Under the pieces are notes generated by a model. It saw only the letters and a list, made by a program, of their open reading frames with translations. It was not told the DNA's origin and did not search any database. The translations under genes and the position numbers were made by a program. From Occallatibacter riparius (GTDB taxonomy: Bacteria; Acidobacteriota; Terriglobia; Terriglobales; Acidobacteriaceae): a DNA stretch of 64,000 nucleotides. Location of the stretch: contig NZ_CP093313.1 of assembly GCF_025264625.1 (NCBI RefSeq), forward strand, positions 1,550,001 through 1,614,000, given 5' to 3'. Shown here piece after piece: positions 41,688-49,763 of the stretch; positions within the stretch are counted from its first letter, which is position 1, and every line of letters begins with the position of its first letter.

Positions 41688-42238
41688 CGTGACGCCTCCG
41701 TTTTATTCCCACTGAAGCCGAATGCCTGCCTCAGCTTCTTGTAAGCCCGATGCGCCTTCTGTTTCACCGACCCGACCGTCGCGGATGTCGCTCTGGCCAC
41801 TTCTTCCAGCGAGAGGCCTTCCACCTTTAACATCTGCACAACTTCGCGTTCACCCGTGGAGAGCGGCGCAAGAAGCGCCTCAAGCCCGAACTCCTCCACC
41901 CGTCCCCCTGAGGTGTTCGTCATTTCTACGCTCTCTTCCAACACATCCTCTTTGGCCGTTGTCCGTATCGCCTTCCTGTAATGATCTACCCGCACGTGGC
42001 GTGCAATCGCATAGAACCACGCGAGCGCGGGCTCACCCTGCCGATACGTGTGCCTCACCCGATGAATGCGCAGCCATGTCTCCTGCAAAAGATCATCGGC
42101 CTCAGCGCGACTGACCTCCTGCACAGCAAAGAACCGGTGAAGCCTCGGGCTGACTGCATGAATCAGCGTCGTTGCCGCACTCGTGTCGCCCTGCTGATAA
42201 AGGGCCATAAGCGTTTCGATGTTCTCTTGCGCGTCCAT
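41684..42238 (-). CDS. ECF RNA polymerase sigma factor
   Basis: A 184-residue sigma-70 family factor. Region 2 is visible as ADDLLQETWLRIHRVRHTYR and FYAIARHVRVDHYRK. Region 4 appears as LSTGEREVVQMLKVEGLSLE and EVARATSATVGSVKQKAHRA. It directs RNA polymerase to stress promoters and is held by the overlapping NrsF-like membrane protein downstream. It is divergent from the beta-propeller/DoxX pair, which may be its regulon. I cannot name its promoter motif from one locus. Confidence 0.93.
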   Translation of the reverse strand: MDAQENIETLMALYQQGDTSAATTLIHAVSPRLHRFFAVQEVSRAEADDLLQETWLRIHRVRHTYRQGEPALAWFYAIARHVRVDHYRKAIRTTAKEDVLEESVEMTNTSGGRVEEFGLEALLAPLSTGEREVVQMLKVEGLSLEEVARATSATVGSVKQKAHRAYKKLRQAFGFSGNKTEASR

Positions 42239-42522
42239 CTGCGGTGCCTTTGCAATCTCTACCAGTACCGGCGCCGCTGCCGCAAGGTGATACGCGTTTG
42301 ATCCCTTCTATTGGGATTCGTTCCGGAGCGCGAAAAAGTTACGGTTACCACCTCCAGCCTCTCTCCGTGCGACTACCCGGAATCTTTTTGGCGACCCACC
42401 GTAACTTTTCTCCCGCAGCAATCGAATCCTCATGCAGCAGACGTGCTCCGGGTCTCTGGCGACCTCATCAGGCGCCGCTCGGAGCGTCCCCACCTCACCT
42501 GCACCCTCGGAAGGAGATCCTC

Positions 42523-43605
42523 ATGTTTTCTGAAACACCCCGCAAGTTCCCGTGCTCTCGCAGCCGGAACGGCATCGTTGTCGCTGCGCTGGCGTTTGGC
42601 GCCGTTTCAATGGCTATGAGCCAGGAACGCAGTCCCCTGATCCTCACCAGCACAAACGATCCTGCAAACAACGCCGTCGTCGTCTTCAAACTCGACACGC
42701 ACGGAACCCCTTCCCTCTCCGCATCGCAAATCGTTCCGACGGGCGCGAAGGGCGGCGCATCCGGCAACGCCGGAATTCTGCAGTTCCAGGGCGAGTTCGG
42801 CGCCGTGGCCAACTTCGGCTCCAATTCCGTCACCCAACTCGTGCGTCGCGGCGATTGGGTCGCCCCCGCCCGAACCATCCAACTCGCCTCCGACTGCACC
42901 GGACCCGATTCCGTTGCGCTCAACCACGACGAAATGTATGTGGTGGGCGCCACTTGCGCCGAGAGCCATTCCTGGCCATCCGGACATCTGGACGGCGCCG
43001 TCGTGCCCCTCACCGACAACTCCGCCGGGCAGATCGTCGCGGGTAAAACCTGGGCGGCCGTCACCATGAAATCAGGAACCGTTCTGCAACTCGGATTGTC
43101 CGGCCATGAGCGCGAACTCAACGGATCCAGCAATGCCATCGATCTGCCCGCCGACGCAAACGACACGCCCCTGGGCGCGGCGTTCTGGGGTGACGTGCTC
43201 GGCTTCACCCCGGCCCACAGCCCGGACAGCTTTGCCATCGTCGATCCGGACCGCAATGTGTATCCGATTGCGGGCCCCTCGCCCGCGTTTCCCACCAACG
43301 CTCCCTGCTGGGTGGCCAAAGGCCCGAAGAGCCTCTGGTACACCGCGAACTCGCCGGGACATGCCATTTCCATCTTCTTCAGCGACAACAAAGGCGGCGC
43401 GTTCTACAAGTCCGTGCCAGTGCCGGGTGTTCCTACCGATATCACAGTCTCTCCTGACCAGAACTGGCTTGCTGTCATCTACACGGCATCAGGAGCAGCG
43501 CACGTGGCCGTATTCTCCATCGACAATTACGGCAACCTTGATCTCGCAGCCATTTCGCCGGCCGTCGGCGCAGCGCAGTTCAACGGTGTCGCCTTCAGCC
43601 AATAG
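42523..43605 (+). CDS. Exported lactonase-like beta-propeller protein
   Basis: A 360-residue protein. The N-terminus has a charged start and a hydrophobic core (GIVVAALAFGAVSMAMSQ), a likely signal peptide. The rest is repeated blades like PLILTSTNDPANNAVVVFKL and PTDITVSPDQNWLAVIYTAS, as in 6-phosphogluconolactonase-like seven-bladed propellers. No catalytic assignment is possible. I chose the ATG at 42523 with AAGGAG at 42511-42516; longer frames back to 42244 have no comparable site. It is divergent from the ECF sigma factor and precedes a DoxX gene, and so may be under that sigma factor. Confidence 0.8.
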   Translation: MFSETPRKFPCSRSRNGIVVAALAFGAVSMAMSQERSPLILTSTNDPANNAVVVFKLDTHGTPSLSASQIVPTGAKGGASGNAGILQFQGEFGAVANFGSNSVTQLVRRGDWVAPARTIQLASDCTGPDSVALNHDEMYVVGATCAESHSWPSGHLDGAVVPLTDNSAGQIVAGKTWAAVTMKSGTVLQLGLSGHERELNGSSNAIDLPADANDTPLGAAFWGDVLGFTPAHSPDSFAIVDPDRNVYPIAGPSPAFPTNAPCWVAKGPKSLWYTANSPGHAISIFFSDNKGGAFYKSVPVPGVPTDITVSPDQNWLAVIYTASGAAHVAVFSIDNYGNLDLAAISPAVGAAQFNGVAFSQ

Positions 43606-43663
43606 GAAGCGTGGCCGGTTTGCACGGTCTCAAGCAAACCGGCCCGCCCCTCGACTCCCACGA

Positions 43664-44158
43664 ATGGATGGAATGGATCTGAACATCGCTCATCGCGCCA
43701 CACTTCGCAATGGACTCTCCCGCTATGCCGTACTGCCGCTTCGATTGATGGTCGGTTACGGCTTTGTCGCCCACGGGCTGGCAAAACTGAACAAGGGCCC
43801 CGCGGGCTTCGCTGCTATTCTGCACGCCGCCGGCGTACCCGCTGCGCACCTGATGGCCTGGGTCACAATCGCGGTTGAAGTTATCGGCGGATTTGCTTTT
43901 TTGCTTGGAGCGTTTGTCCCGCTCGTAAGCATTCCGGCCATCATCCTGCTCGTGGTAGCCATCGGCACCGTTCACTGGCCCTACGGATTCAGCTCCATCA
44001 AGTTGCTCGGCTACACCTCGGGGAGAGCTCAGTTCGGTCCGCCGGGATACGAATGCGACCTGCTGTACATCGTCTGCATCCTCACGCTCGCGCTCAAAGG
44101 GCCTGGCCCGTTCTCAGTGGATCGGCTGCTTCATCGCAGGCAATCAGCACGTGCGTGA
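43664..44158 (+). CDS. DoxX-family membrane protein
   Basis: A 164-residue inner-membrane protein with four hydrophobic segments. YAVLPLRLMVGYGFVAHGLA with Lys following, then AGVPAAHLMAWVTIAVEVIG and GFAFLLGAFVPLVSI, follow the DoxX/MauE pattern. DoxX proteins often accompany ECF sigma factors and redox stress genes. It is 58 bases downstream of the propeller gene, likely in one operon. Two in-frame ATGs (43664 and 43673) compete; the first is used. The far larger frame beginning at 43106 is an artefact inside the propeller gene. Confidence 0.87.
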   Translation: MDGMDLNIAHRATLRNGLSRYAVLPLRLMVGYGFVAHGLAKLNKGPAGFAAILHAAGVPAAHLMAWVTIAVEVIGGFAFLLGAFVPLVSIPAIILLVVAIGTVHWPYGFSSIKLLGYTSGRAQFGPPGYECDLLYIVCILTLALKGPGPFSVDRLLHRRQSARA

Positions 44159-44218
44159 AGGCGGTGCGGAAGCGTAGGGGTTCTGGCCTGCCTGACACTG
44201 AAGCTGAGAACCCGACTC

Positions 44219-44320
44219 CGTTTTGAGACTCCGAAACAAACAACGCCGGAATATGTCACCGAGTGGCGAATGCAGAAGGCGATGCAGTTACTGGGAGACT
44301 CGGCTGGAGGCATCAGTTAG
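44219..44320 (+). pseudogene. Relic of an AraC-family regulator
   Basis: In one frame this segment reads RFETPKQTTPEYVTEWRMQK followed by AMQLLGDSAGG, then stops at TAG 44318-44320. TPxxYxxxWRMxxAxxLL is the linker between the two helix-turn-helix motifs of AraC proteins. No start, first HTH, effector domain or second HTH is present, so only about 33 codons survive. It lies just after the DoxX gene and before the ABC operon. It could be the scar of a recombination that brought the two loci together. Confidence 0.55.
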
Positions 44321-44394
44321 ACCTGGCACGCTTCCGACTTGGGGAAGATTCGATCTCCCTCGCGCACTAAGCACTCTCAGTGTGACGCTTGCCC

Positions 44395-44410
44395 TGTCCA
44401 AATATGGACA
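44395..44410. promoter_or_regulatory. Operator palindrome TGTCCA-N4-TGGACA before ABC operon
   Basis: TGTCCA (44395-44400), AATA and TGGACA (44405-44410) make a perfect inverted repeat 85 bases before the ABC permease start. Half-sites and spacing equal those at 36363-36378 next to the TetR gene, so regulation by that TetR protein is inferred. The rest of 44321-44494 shows nothing else. Confidence 0.55.
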
Positions 44411-44494
44411 CATCGACTCGAAACCGGACGCAAGAAGCTGGCGCACCTCTGTTCTGGCAAGGAAAAATGCAGCTCCTAGTGGACCCTGATTTGC

Positions 44495-47176
44495 ATGCTA
44501 CTCGGGGTGGTCTTGTCTCGAAGCCTTCCCCGAATCGGCAGGTCAGCGCGAGCCCTTGCTCGGGCGCCGGGACTGTCGTTCGCCCTTCTCCTCACCATTG
44601 CCCTTGGTGTGGGCAGCAATGCCGCCGTCTACGGATTTCTGCAGGGACTCACTCACCCCGATTCTCCGGTTCGCGGGGACCGGATCGTGTCGATCTTCAC
44701 GCAAGATCGTTTCCGTGCAGCCGGCCCCCTCTCCTCTGAGGAGTACCGGAATCTTCAGAGCACAAAGGGGCTGTTTGATTGGGTTGGCGCGGCGCGAATC
44801 GAGCCAGCCAGAGCTACAATCGATCACCGCTCGGGGATAAGGACTGTCGCCGCAGTTACCCCGAGTTTGGCCGCTGTGTTGGCCTTCCCGCTGAACAGCG
44901 GTGTGGTGATCAGTCACCGTATCTGGGAAAACGAGTTAGGCCGCAGACAAGATGCGGTTGGCTCAAGCATTCGTATCGACGATGCCGATCTCAGAATTGA
45001 TGGAGTCGCTCCGGAACGCCTGGATGGTTTCTATAACGACGAGCGTGTCGACCTCTGGATCGAATCAAGATCAGAGGACCCGCGGAGCGTCGGTGTTGGG
45101 CGGCACGATTTATGGGTTGTTGCGCGTCTTCGCCCCGGCGTTTCCGTGGCTAAGGCACAAGCCTCGCTTCGGTCAGGTTCTACCGGCCTTGGTAACGTGA
45201 GCGTCACTCTCTTCACGGGTATCGCGCCTGGCATGGCCCTCGGATTGGCGCGCGTCGGCATGTTTCTGAACTTCTCTGCGGCCGCAGTGTTCTTCATCGC
45301 TTGTATCAACGTTGCTTCGTTCCTCCTGGGCCGAGCGCTGAAACGAACCCATGAGACTTCTCTTCGCATTGCACTGGGCGCCACTCGATCAGAGCTGTTG
45401 GGGGACTTGTTCGCGGATAGCGCCATCCTCTCCATTGCTGGCGGCGCGATAGGTTTATGGTTGGGAATTCTGACCACCCACGCTCTTCCCGCTCTTCTCT
45501 TCAAAGAGGACGCAGAACAGCTCACCTTCGCCACCCATCTGCTCCCGATCTTCGCAGCCTCGTTGGCTTGCATCGGCATCACGATGGTCTGCGGAATGCT
45601 ACCGGTCGTGGGTACCGTAACCGATCGCCCCTGGACTGTGCTTCAGCGCGAAGCCGGTTCGCCCTCGAAAGCAATCCAGCGCTTGCGCTCGGCTCTGGTG
45701 GTTGGACAAATGACGGCCTGTTGCACGCTCGTCATCTGCACGGCGCTTCTTCTGGCCGGACTGCATGAAGCGTTCGAGACGAGCGCCGGACATCGCCTGG
45801 GCGATCCGATTCTCCTCACCGTGCAGGCGCCGACGCGGCCTGACGGCCCGGAGATTGACTTCGGCTATTTCGGCCGAGTTGAGCAGGGCGCAAAGTCTGT
45901 TCCTGGTTTGTCGCCACTGGCATGGGCTGCACGGGTTCCCGGCAATCGACCAACGTGGCGGACCTTCAGAATTCAGAAGTTCTCTCAAAAAGATCGCCAT
46001 GTTGCGATGGATATTTCCTGGCTTACACCGAGCTCTCTCCAATTGCTGACTAGCCCGCCGGCAGCCGGAAGGATGTTTGACCCAGCCGATCAGCGCGGCA
46101 GGGTTGCGATCGTAAACGAGGAGGCAGCCACTGAACTGTTCGGGCGGCAATCGGTTGGCGTAGCGATACGAGATTCCTCCGGATCGCAGATCGAGATCAT
46201 CGGTGTGGTCAAGAGAAAGTCAACGGAGACGAGACAGCAAAGACGCCCCACGATCTACTACGGATTCATCAATCAAACTGAGGAACCGAGCACGATCAGG
46301 AACGCGGATTTTCTCGTTGCGCTTGCGCCTCCTGTAACGGGTATCGAGCTAAGCGCGAATGTCGCTTCGGCCAATTATTTCCGTGCTCTGGACATGACCA
46401 CGATCGCTGGGCGGATCTTCAGTGACGATCGGATTGCCGGGCAGCCACGCGTGGCTGTGGTCAATCAGGAAGCAGCCGATCTCTACTTCGACCACAAGCC
46501 ACTCGGCGCCGGAGTCATCGATGAGAGTGGAGTGAGAACTGAAATCATCGGAGTTGTCCGTTCACAAGCGGTGGGAACTTTTGAGCGGCACGGGGAACCC
46601 GCAATCTACTTTCCCATGTGGCAAGACTATCCTCCGCGAATGACGCTGATGCTCAAACATTCGAAGTGGAACGACAGCATGGCGGCGGGTCTTCGCAGCA
46701 GGGTTGAAAATGTGCCCGGTAACACTTTCGCTCCCACCATCAAAACACTGGCCACGCAGTTGGCTCAATCTGGCCTGGCAGGGTTGCGCGTTGCCACTCT
46801 GATCGGAGGCGTATCGGCGGTGACAGGTCTGGTGCTCAGTCTGCTTGGTTTGCTGAGCGCCCAAAGCGATGCGGAACGTCAGCGACAACGCGACCGAGCG
46901 CTGTGCATGGCCCTTGGAGCTCAACGCTGGCGCATCGTTTTGATGGTTCTAAGCACTGCGGTCCGGCTCGCCATTTTCGGCACCGTGATCGGTACCGCAC
47001 TGTCTTTCGCACTCTTGAAATTCTTGATTGCTGGGATCACCGGAGTCGCGTCGCCGCCTGTCCAGGTTTGGCTGATCGCTCCGCTGTTGCCTGCAGCGGC
47101 GACAATGATAGCGAGCATGCTTCCCGCGCGACGCGCTTCCGTCCTCTCTCCTTCGGTGATCTTACGCGACAGTTGA
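44495..47176 (+). CDS. MacB/FtsX-type ABC permease with two permease units (ADOP)
   Basis: An 893-residue inner-membrane protein of the tandem MacB/FtsX kind abundant in Acidobacteria. The first unit has a membrane helix (SFALLLTIALGVGSNAAVYG), a periplasmic MacB-like domain and three further helices with the ETSLRIALGATRSELL coupling segment. The second unit repeats this and ends with RDRALCMALGAQRWRI and MLPARRASVLSPSVILR. MacB-type systems work as mechanotransducers in export of peptides, toxins or lipoproteins. An ATPase is encoded 120 bases downstream together with a second permease. A TetR-type palindrome precedes it. The substrate is unknown. Confidence 0.9.
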   Translation: MLLGVVLSRSLPRIGRSARALARAPGLSFALLLTIALGVGSNAAVYGFLQGLTHPDSPVRGDRIVSIFTQDRFRAAGPLSSEEYRNLQSTKGLFDWVGAARIEPARATIDHRSGIRTVAAVTPSLAAVLAFPLNSGVVISHRIWENELGRRQDAVGSSIRIDDADLRIDGVAPERLDGFYNDERVDLWIESRSEDPRSVGVGRHDLWVVARLRPGVSVAKAQASLRSGSTGLGNVSVTLFTGIAPGMALGLARVGMFLNFSAAAVFFIACINVASFLLGRALKRTHETSLRIALGATRSELLGDLFADSAILSIAGGAIGLWLGILTTHALPALLFKEDAEQLTFATHLLPIFAASLACIGITMVCGMLPVVGTVTDRPWTVLQREAGSPSKAIQRLRSALVVGQMTACCTLVICTALLLAGLHEAFETSAGHRLGDPILLTVQAPTRPDGPEIDFGYFGRVEQGAKSVPGLSPLAWAARVPGNRPTWRTFRIQKFSQKDRHVAMDISWLTPSSLQLLTSPPAAGRMFDPADQRGRVAIVNEEAATELFGRQSVGVAIRDSSGSQIEIIGVVKRKSTETRQQRRPTIYYGFINQTEEPSTIRNADFLVALAPPVTGIELSANVASANYFRALDMTTIAGRIFSDDRIAGQPRVAVVNQEAADLYFDHKPLGAGVIDESGVRTEIIGVVRSQAVGTFERHGEPAIYFPMWQDYPPRMTLMLKHSKWNDSMAAGLRSRVENVPGNTFAPTIKTLATQLAQSGLAGLRVATLIGGVSAVTGLVLSLLGLLSAQSDAERQRQRDRALCMALGAQRWRIVLMVLSTAVRLAIFGTVIGTALSFALLKFLIAGITGVASPPVQVWLIAPLLPAAATMIASMLPARRASVLSPSVILRDS

Positions 47177-47296
47177 CGACCGCCTCGGTAGCCCCACGCT
47201 CGCATTCCACTCGGTTCGCGAGTCCGGCGTCCAACCGCTCCAGATAGCCGAATGTGATGTTTTCGTATGGTTAACTGAGTAGTGGGGAGCAAGACA

Positions 47297-48028
47297 GTGA
47301 TCGACTGCAGAGCCGCGTCGAAGAGTTATGCCTCTCAGCCTGTTCTCCGAGGCATAGACCTGGTCGTAGAACCTGGCATTTGCGCCTTGTTAGGGGCTAA
47401 CGGTGCTGGCAAATCCACGCTGCTGCGCTTGCTCTCCGGGCTAGAAGAGCCAGACGACGGTTCCGTGTTCATCGATGGACTGGGTTTCCGAGATCATCCA
47501 GTTGAAATCCGGCGGAATTTAGGTGTATTGCCCGAGGGGCTCGGGCTGTTCGAGTCTTTAACCATCATCGAAAACCTGATGGCAATCGGACCTATTTATG
47601 GGCTCACGAAAAGCGAAACGGCAGCACGGGCAACGAACCTATTAGGACTATTCGAGCTTACCCAAGGACGCCACACGGTTGCGCGAAATTGTTCGTTCGG
47701 CATGCGGAAGAAGACCGCCTTGGCTATGGCCCTCCTGCACAGACCGAAGGTCCTTCTGCTTGACGAGCCGTTTGAAGGCATTGATCCCTCATCCTCCGCG
47801 GTCATTGAAATGCTGCTTGGCCAACTCTCCAGCGATGGCGCTACGATCTTGCTCACCTCTCACATTCTGTCAATCGTGCAAAAGATAGCCACCCGCGTAG
47901 TCATTCTTCGCCATGGTCGCATTGAATCGGATTTCAACCCACCCACGATAAACGAGGAAGTTGAGGAGGTATATTTCAACATCGTTGGCAAGCCGCAGCC
48001 GGAGGTCTTGGATTGGCTCGGTTCCTAG
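47297..48028 (+). CDS. ABC transporter ATP-binding protein
   Basis: A 243-residue ATPase. Walker A is GANGAGKST, the Q-loop region is VLPEGLGLFESLT, the signature is CSFGMRKKTAL (Cys for the first residue of LSGGQ), and Walker B is VLLLDEPFEGIDP, followed by the switch SHILS. It resembles ATPases of two-component exporters such as NatA/BcrA. I prefer the GTG at 47297 because GGGGAG lies eight bases before it; the GTG at 47282 is the alternative. Its stop overlaps the next permease gene by 16 bases, so those two form the transporter proper. Confidence 0.93.
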   Translation: MIDCRAASKSYASQPVLRGIDLVVEPGICALLGANGAGKSTLLRLLSGLEEPDDGSVFIDGLGFRDHPVEIRRNLGVLPEGLGLFESLTIIENLMAIGPIYGLTKSETAARATNLLGLFELTQGRHTVARNCSFGMRKKTALAMALLHRPKVLLLDEPFEGIDPSSSAVIEMLLGQLSSDGATILLTSHILSIVQKIATRVVILRHGRIESDFNPPTINEEVEEVYFNIVGKPQPEVLDWLGS

Positions 48029-49053
48029 CCCTCGGGGTTCTGTTGAAAAAACTGATGTTGAAGGAGCTGAGCAGCTTCTCCTCAGTACGCTTCAACAATC
48101 TTCTGTTCTGCATCGTTTTCATTATGTTCGCGAAAGGCGGAACTCCGAAAGTAGCATTCTGGAGCACGCTTTTCTTTCAAATCGTCCTTCTTGCGCCTTT
48201 GCTTGTTACTTTTTCCGTAGACACACAGCATAGGTTGCCCCCGGAGCGAGTCGCTACTTGGCCGCTGACCGGTACACAAACGCTCCTGCTCAGCTCAGTA
48301 AGTTTTGCATTCAATCCATTATTTATCGTGCTGTTTCTTGGCTACTTGTTCTGGATGGGCTTAGCCGCGGGTCTCTTTTTTCTTCTACTGGGACTCATCG
48401 TTCATGGGGCGGTATACGCCGTTGGCCGTCTCCCATTCAAAATAAGGACCCCTGCACACCTCAGCATTTCAAGGACGCCCTTGAAGGTCAGCGGAATCGC
48501 GCAAGCGACATGGCGGGAGATGCTGGGGACCCTCGACTTCTGGGCCGCGCTGTTGATAGCGGTTAGTGGAACTTTGTATCGACTGTTTGGGAGTGCACCA
48601 GAGCCCGAAGCATTTCCGATGCTCTCGTTATTCGTCGGTATTGCAATGAGCACGATCGGGCAACGCATGCTCCGCCTGGATGAAGGGCGCGCGTTGTTGC
48701 GCTATCGTCTCCTGCCGATAGCAGGTTGGAAGCTGCTCGTTACGCAGGACATGACTTTCCTGATCCCGCTTGCCATCATGGTTTCACTCCTGAGTCTACG
48801 AACAGGCGTTGCATTTGGCTTGGTCGCGATCGCAGTCGGACGATATCCATCGCTGAGACAGCGGTCCGGCCAACGTAGATGGCGTTTCGTTGGAGGAGAT
48901 CCACGTTTCGGCGTAGCACAGGTTTTCCTGGGCGGATTAGCTGGAATCGGAGCAGCAAGGGCGGGACTCTGGGTCGTGCTCGTCGCCTTCGCCATCTATG
49001 TGATTTCCATCTTCTGCGGCGAGCTGCTTTGGAAACGTACCCTGTCTCTATAG
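48013..49053 (+). CDS. ABC-type permease, uncharacterised
   Basis: A 346-residue membrane protein with about eight hydrophobic segments, for example WSTLFFQIVLLAPLLVTFSV and LFWMGLAAGLFFLLLGLIVH. It begins with a TTG inside the end of the ATPase gene, so translation is coupled. No conserved family signature beyond an ABC-2-like arrangement is apparent. Clear amphipathic joints such as TWREMLGTLDFWAALL may contact the ATPase. It presumably forms the channel with the upstream ATPase; the larger MacB-type protein may work with the same ATPase. Confidence 0.8.
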   Translation: MARFLALGVLLKKLMLKELSSFSSVRFNNLLFCIVFIMFAKGGTPKVAFWSTLFFQIVLLAPLLVTFSVDTQHRLPPERVATWPLTGTQTLLLSSVSFAFNPLFIVLFLGYLFWMGLAAGLFFLLLGLIVHGAVYAVGRLPFKIRTPAHLSISRTPLKVSGIAQATWREMLGTLDFWAALLIAVSGTLYRLFGSAPEPEAFPMLSLFVGIAMSTIGQRMLRLDEGRALLRYRLLPIAGWKLLVTQDMTFLIPLAIMVSLLSLRTGVAFGLVAIAVGRYPSLRQRSGQRRWRFVGGDPRFGVAQVFLGGLAGIGAARAGLWVVLVAFAIYVISIFCGELLWKRTLSL

Positions 49054-49763
49054 CCGAATAACACAATTCTGATAGAGCTGTTCCAGCAGCGCCGATGCGA
49101 GTGGAGCCCAAGGGGAGTATCTGTTCCCGGAGTGGCAGGCCAGGGCCCGGAACAAGCTCAAGAATTATCGAGCCCTTCAACCGAGTCCGTCCGCAGGTCC
49201 GCGCAGCGAGTGCCCACCACCCGTGATCACCATCACAGACTCAGCCCTCAAATTCGCTTAGCCTGCTTAGTGAGTCGTGGTGTGCCTGGCAGAAACGGGG
49301 AACCGAAGTGGAGTAACTAGTAAGTAAATGGGGTTACTAGAAAATTAGCTACCCCTCCCCCTGTTTTTACTTCTCCATATATTCGCCAATTTTGCCGCAA
49401 GATCCTATTAACAATAAGCTTAAGCAAATACAAGAAAGCATATCCTCAAAATCGCATGCTCCCTGAATATCACAGGGAGATTACGCATAAATAAACAGTC
49501 AACCCAGCCCGGAACCGGAACCCGGCCCGCTGAAGAGCAGTCTCGATGAATCGCCGGTCAGCCTTCGCTCGACTAAAACGAGCTTGCAAGTTGGCCGTCG
49601 AAGTGATGTGATATAAGTCACTCTGCAAACACCTTGAAAGACCTATAGTTTCACCCTGTGGGGGTCTGCACGCCTGCCCCGCAACAGCAACTTCAAACCC
49701 CGCTCAGGCAGCCGGGCCCTGGATTTCATCCGATATCCGCGTCCCCTCCCCTACGGAGACCAG
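49054..49763. other. Non-coding region of 710 bp, partly AT-rich
   Basis: No credible gene is present. From about 49320 to 49500 the base composition drops to clearly AT-rich against GC-rich surroundings. This part holds two hairpins: CTAGTAA...TTACTAG near 49317-49340 and a perfect stem at 49459-49479. The last 140 bases before the protease gene look like a structured leader, with a stem TGTGGGG/CCCCGCA (49657-49683). A promoter for the protease is expected here. Its atypical composition may mark an old insertion. Confidence 0.5.
49459..49479. terminator. Perfect 7-bp hairpin, possible terminator
   Basis: CTCCCTG (49459-49465), loop AATATCA, CAGGGAG (49473-49479). It is followed by TTACGCATAAATAAAC rather than a run of T. 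It could end the ABC transcript weakly or act as an operator. It lies 400 bases after the permease stop, so the assignment is uncertain. Confidence 0.35.

Noticed and set aside
49640-49763. Cobalamin riboswitch
   Set aside because: Only CCCGCAAC and a vague GGAGACC near the start match; the other conserved blocks and a B12-related downstream gene are lacking. Kept only as a possible structured leader.
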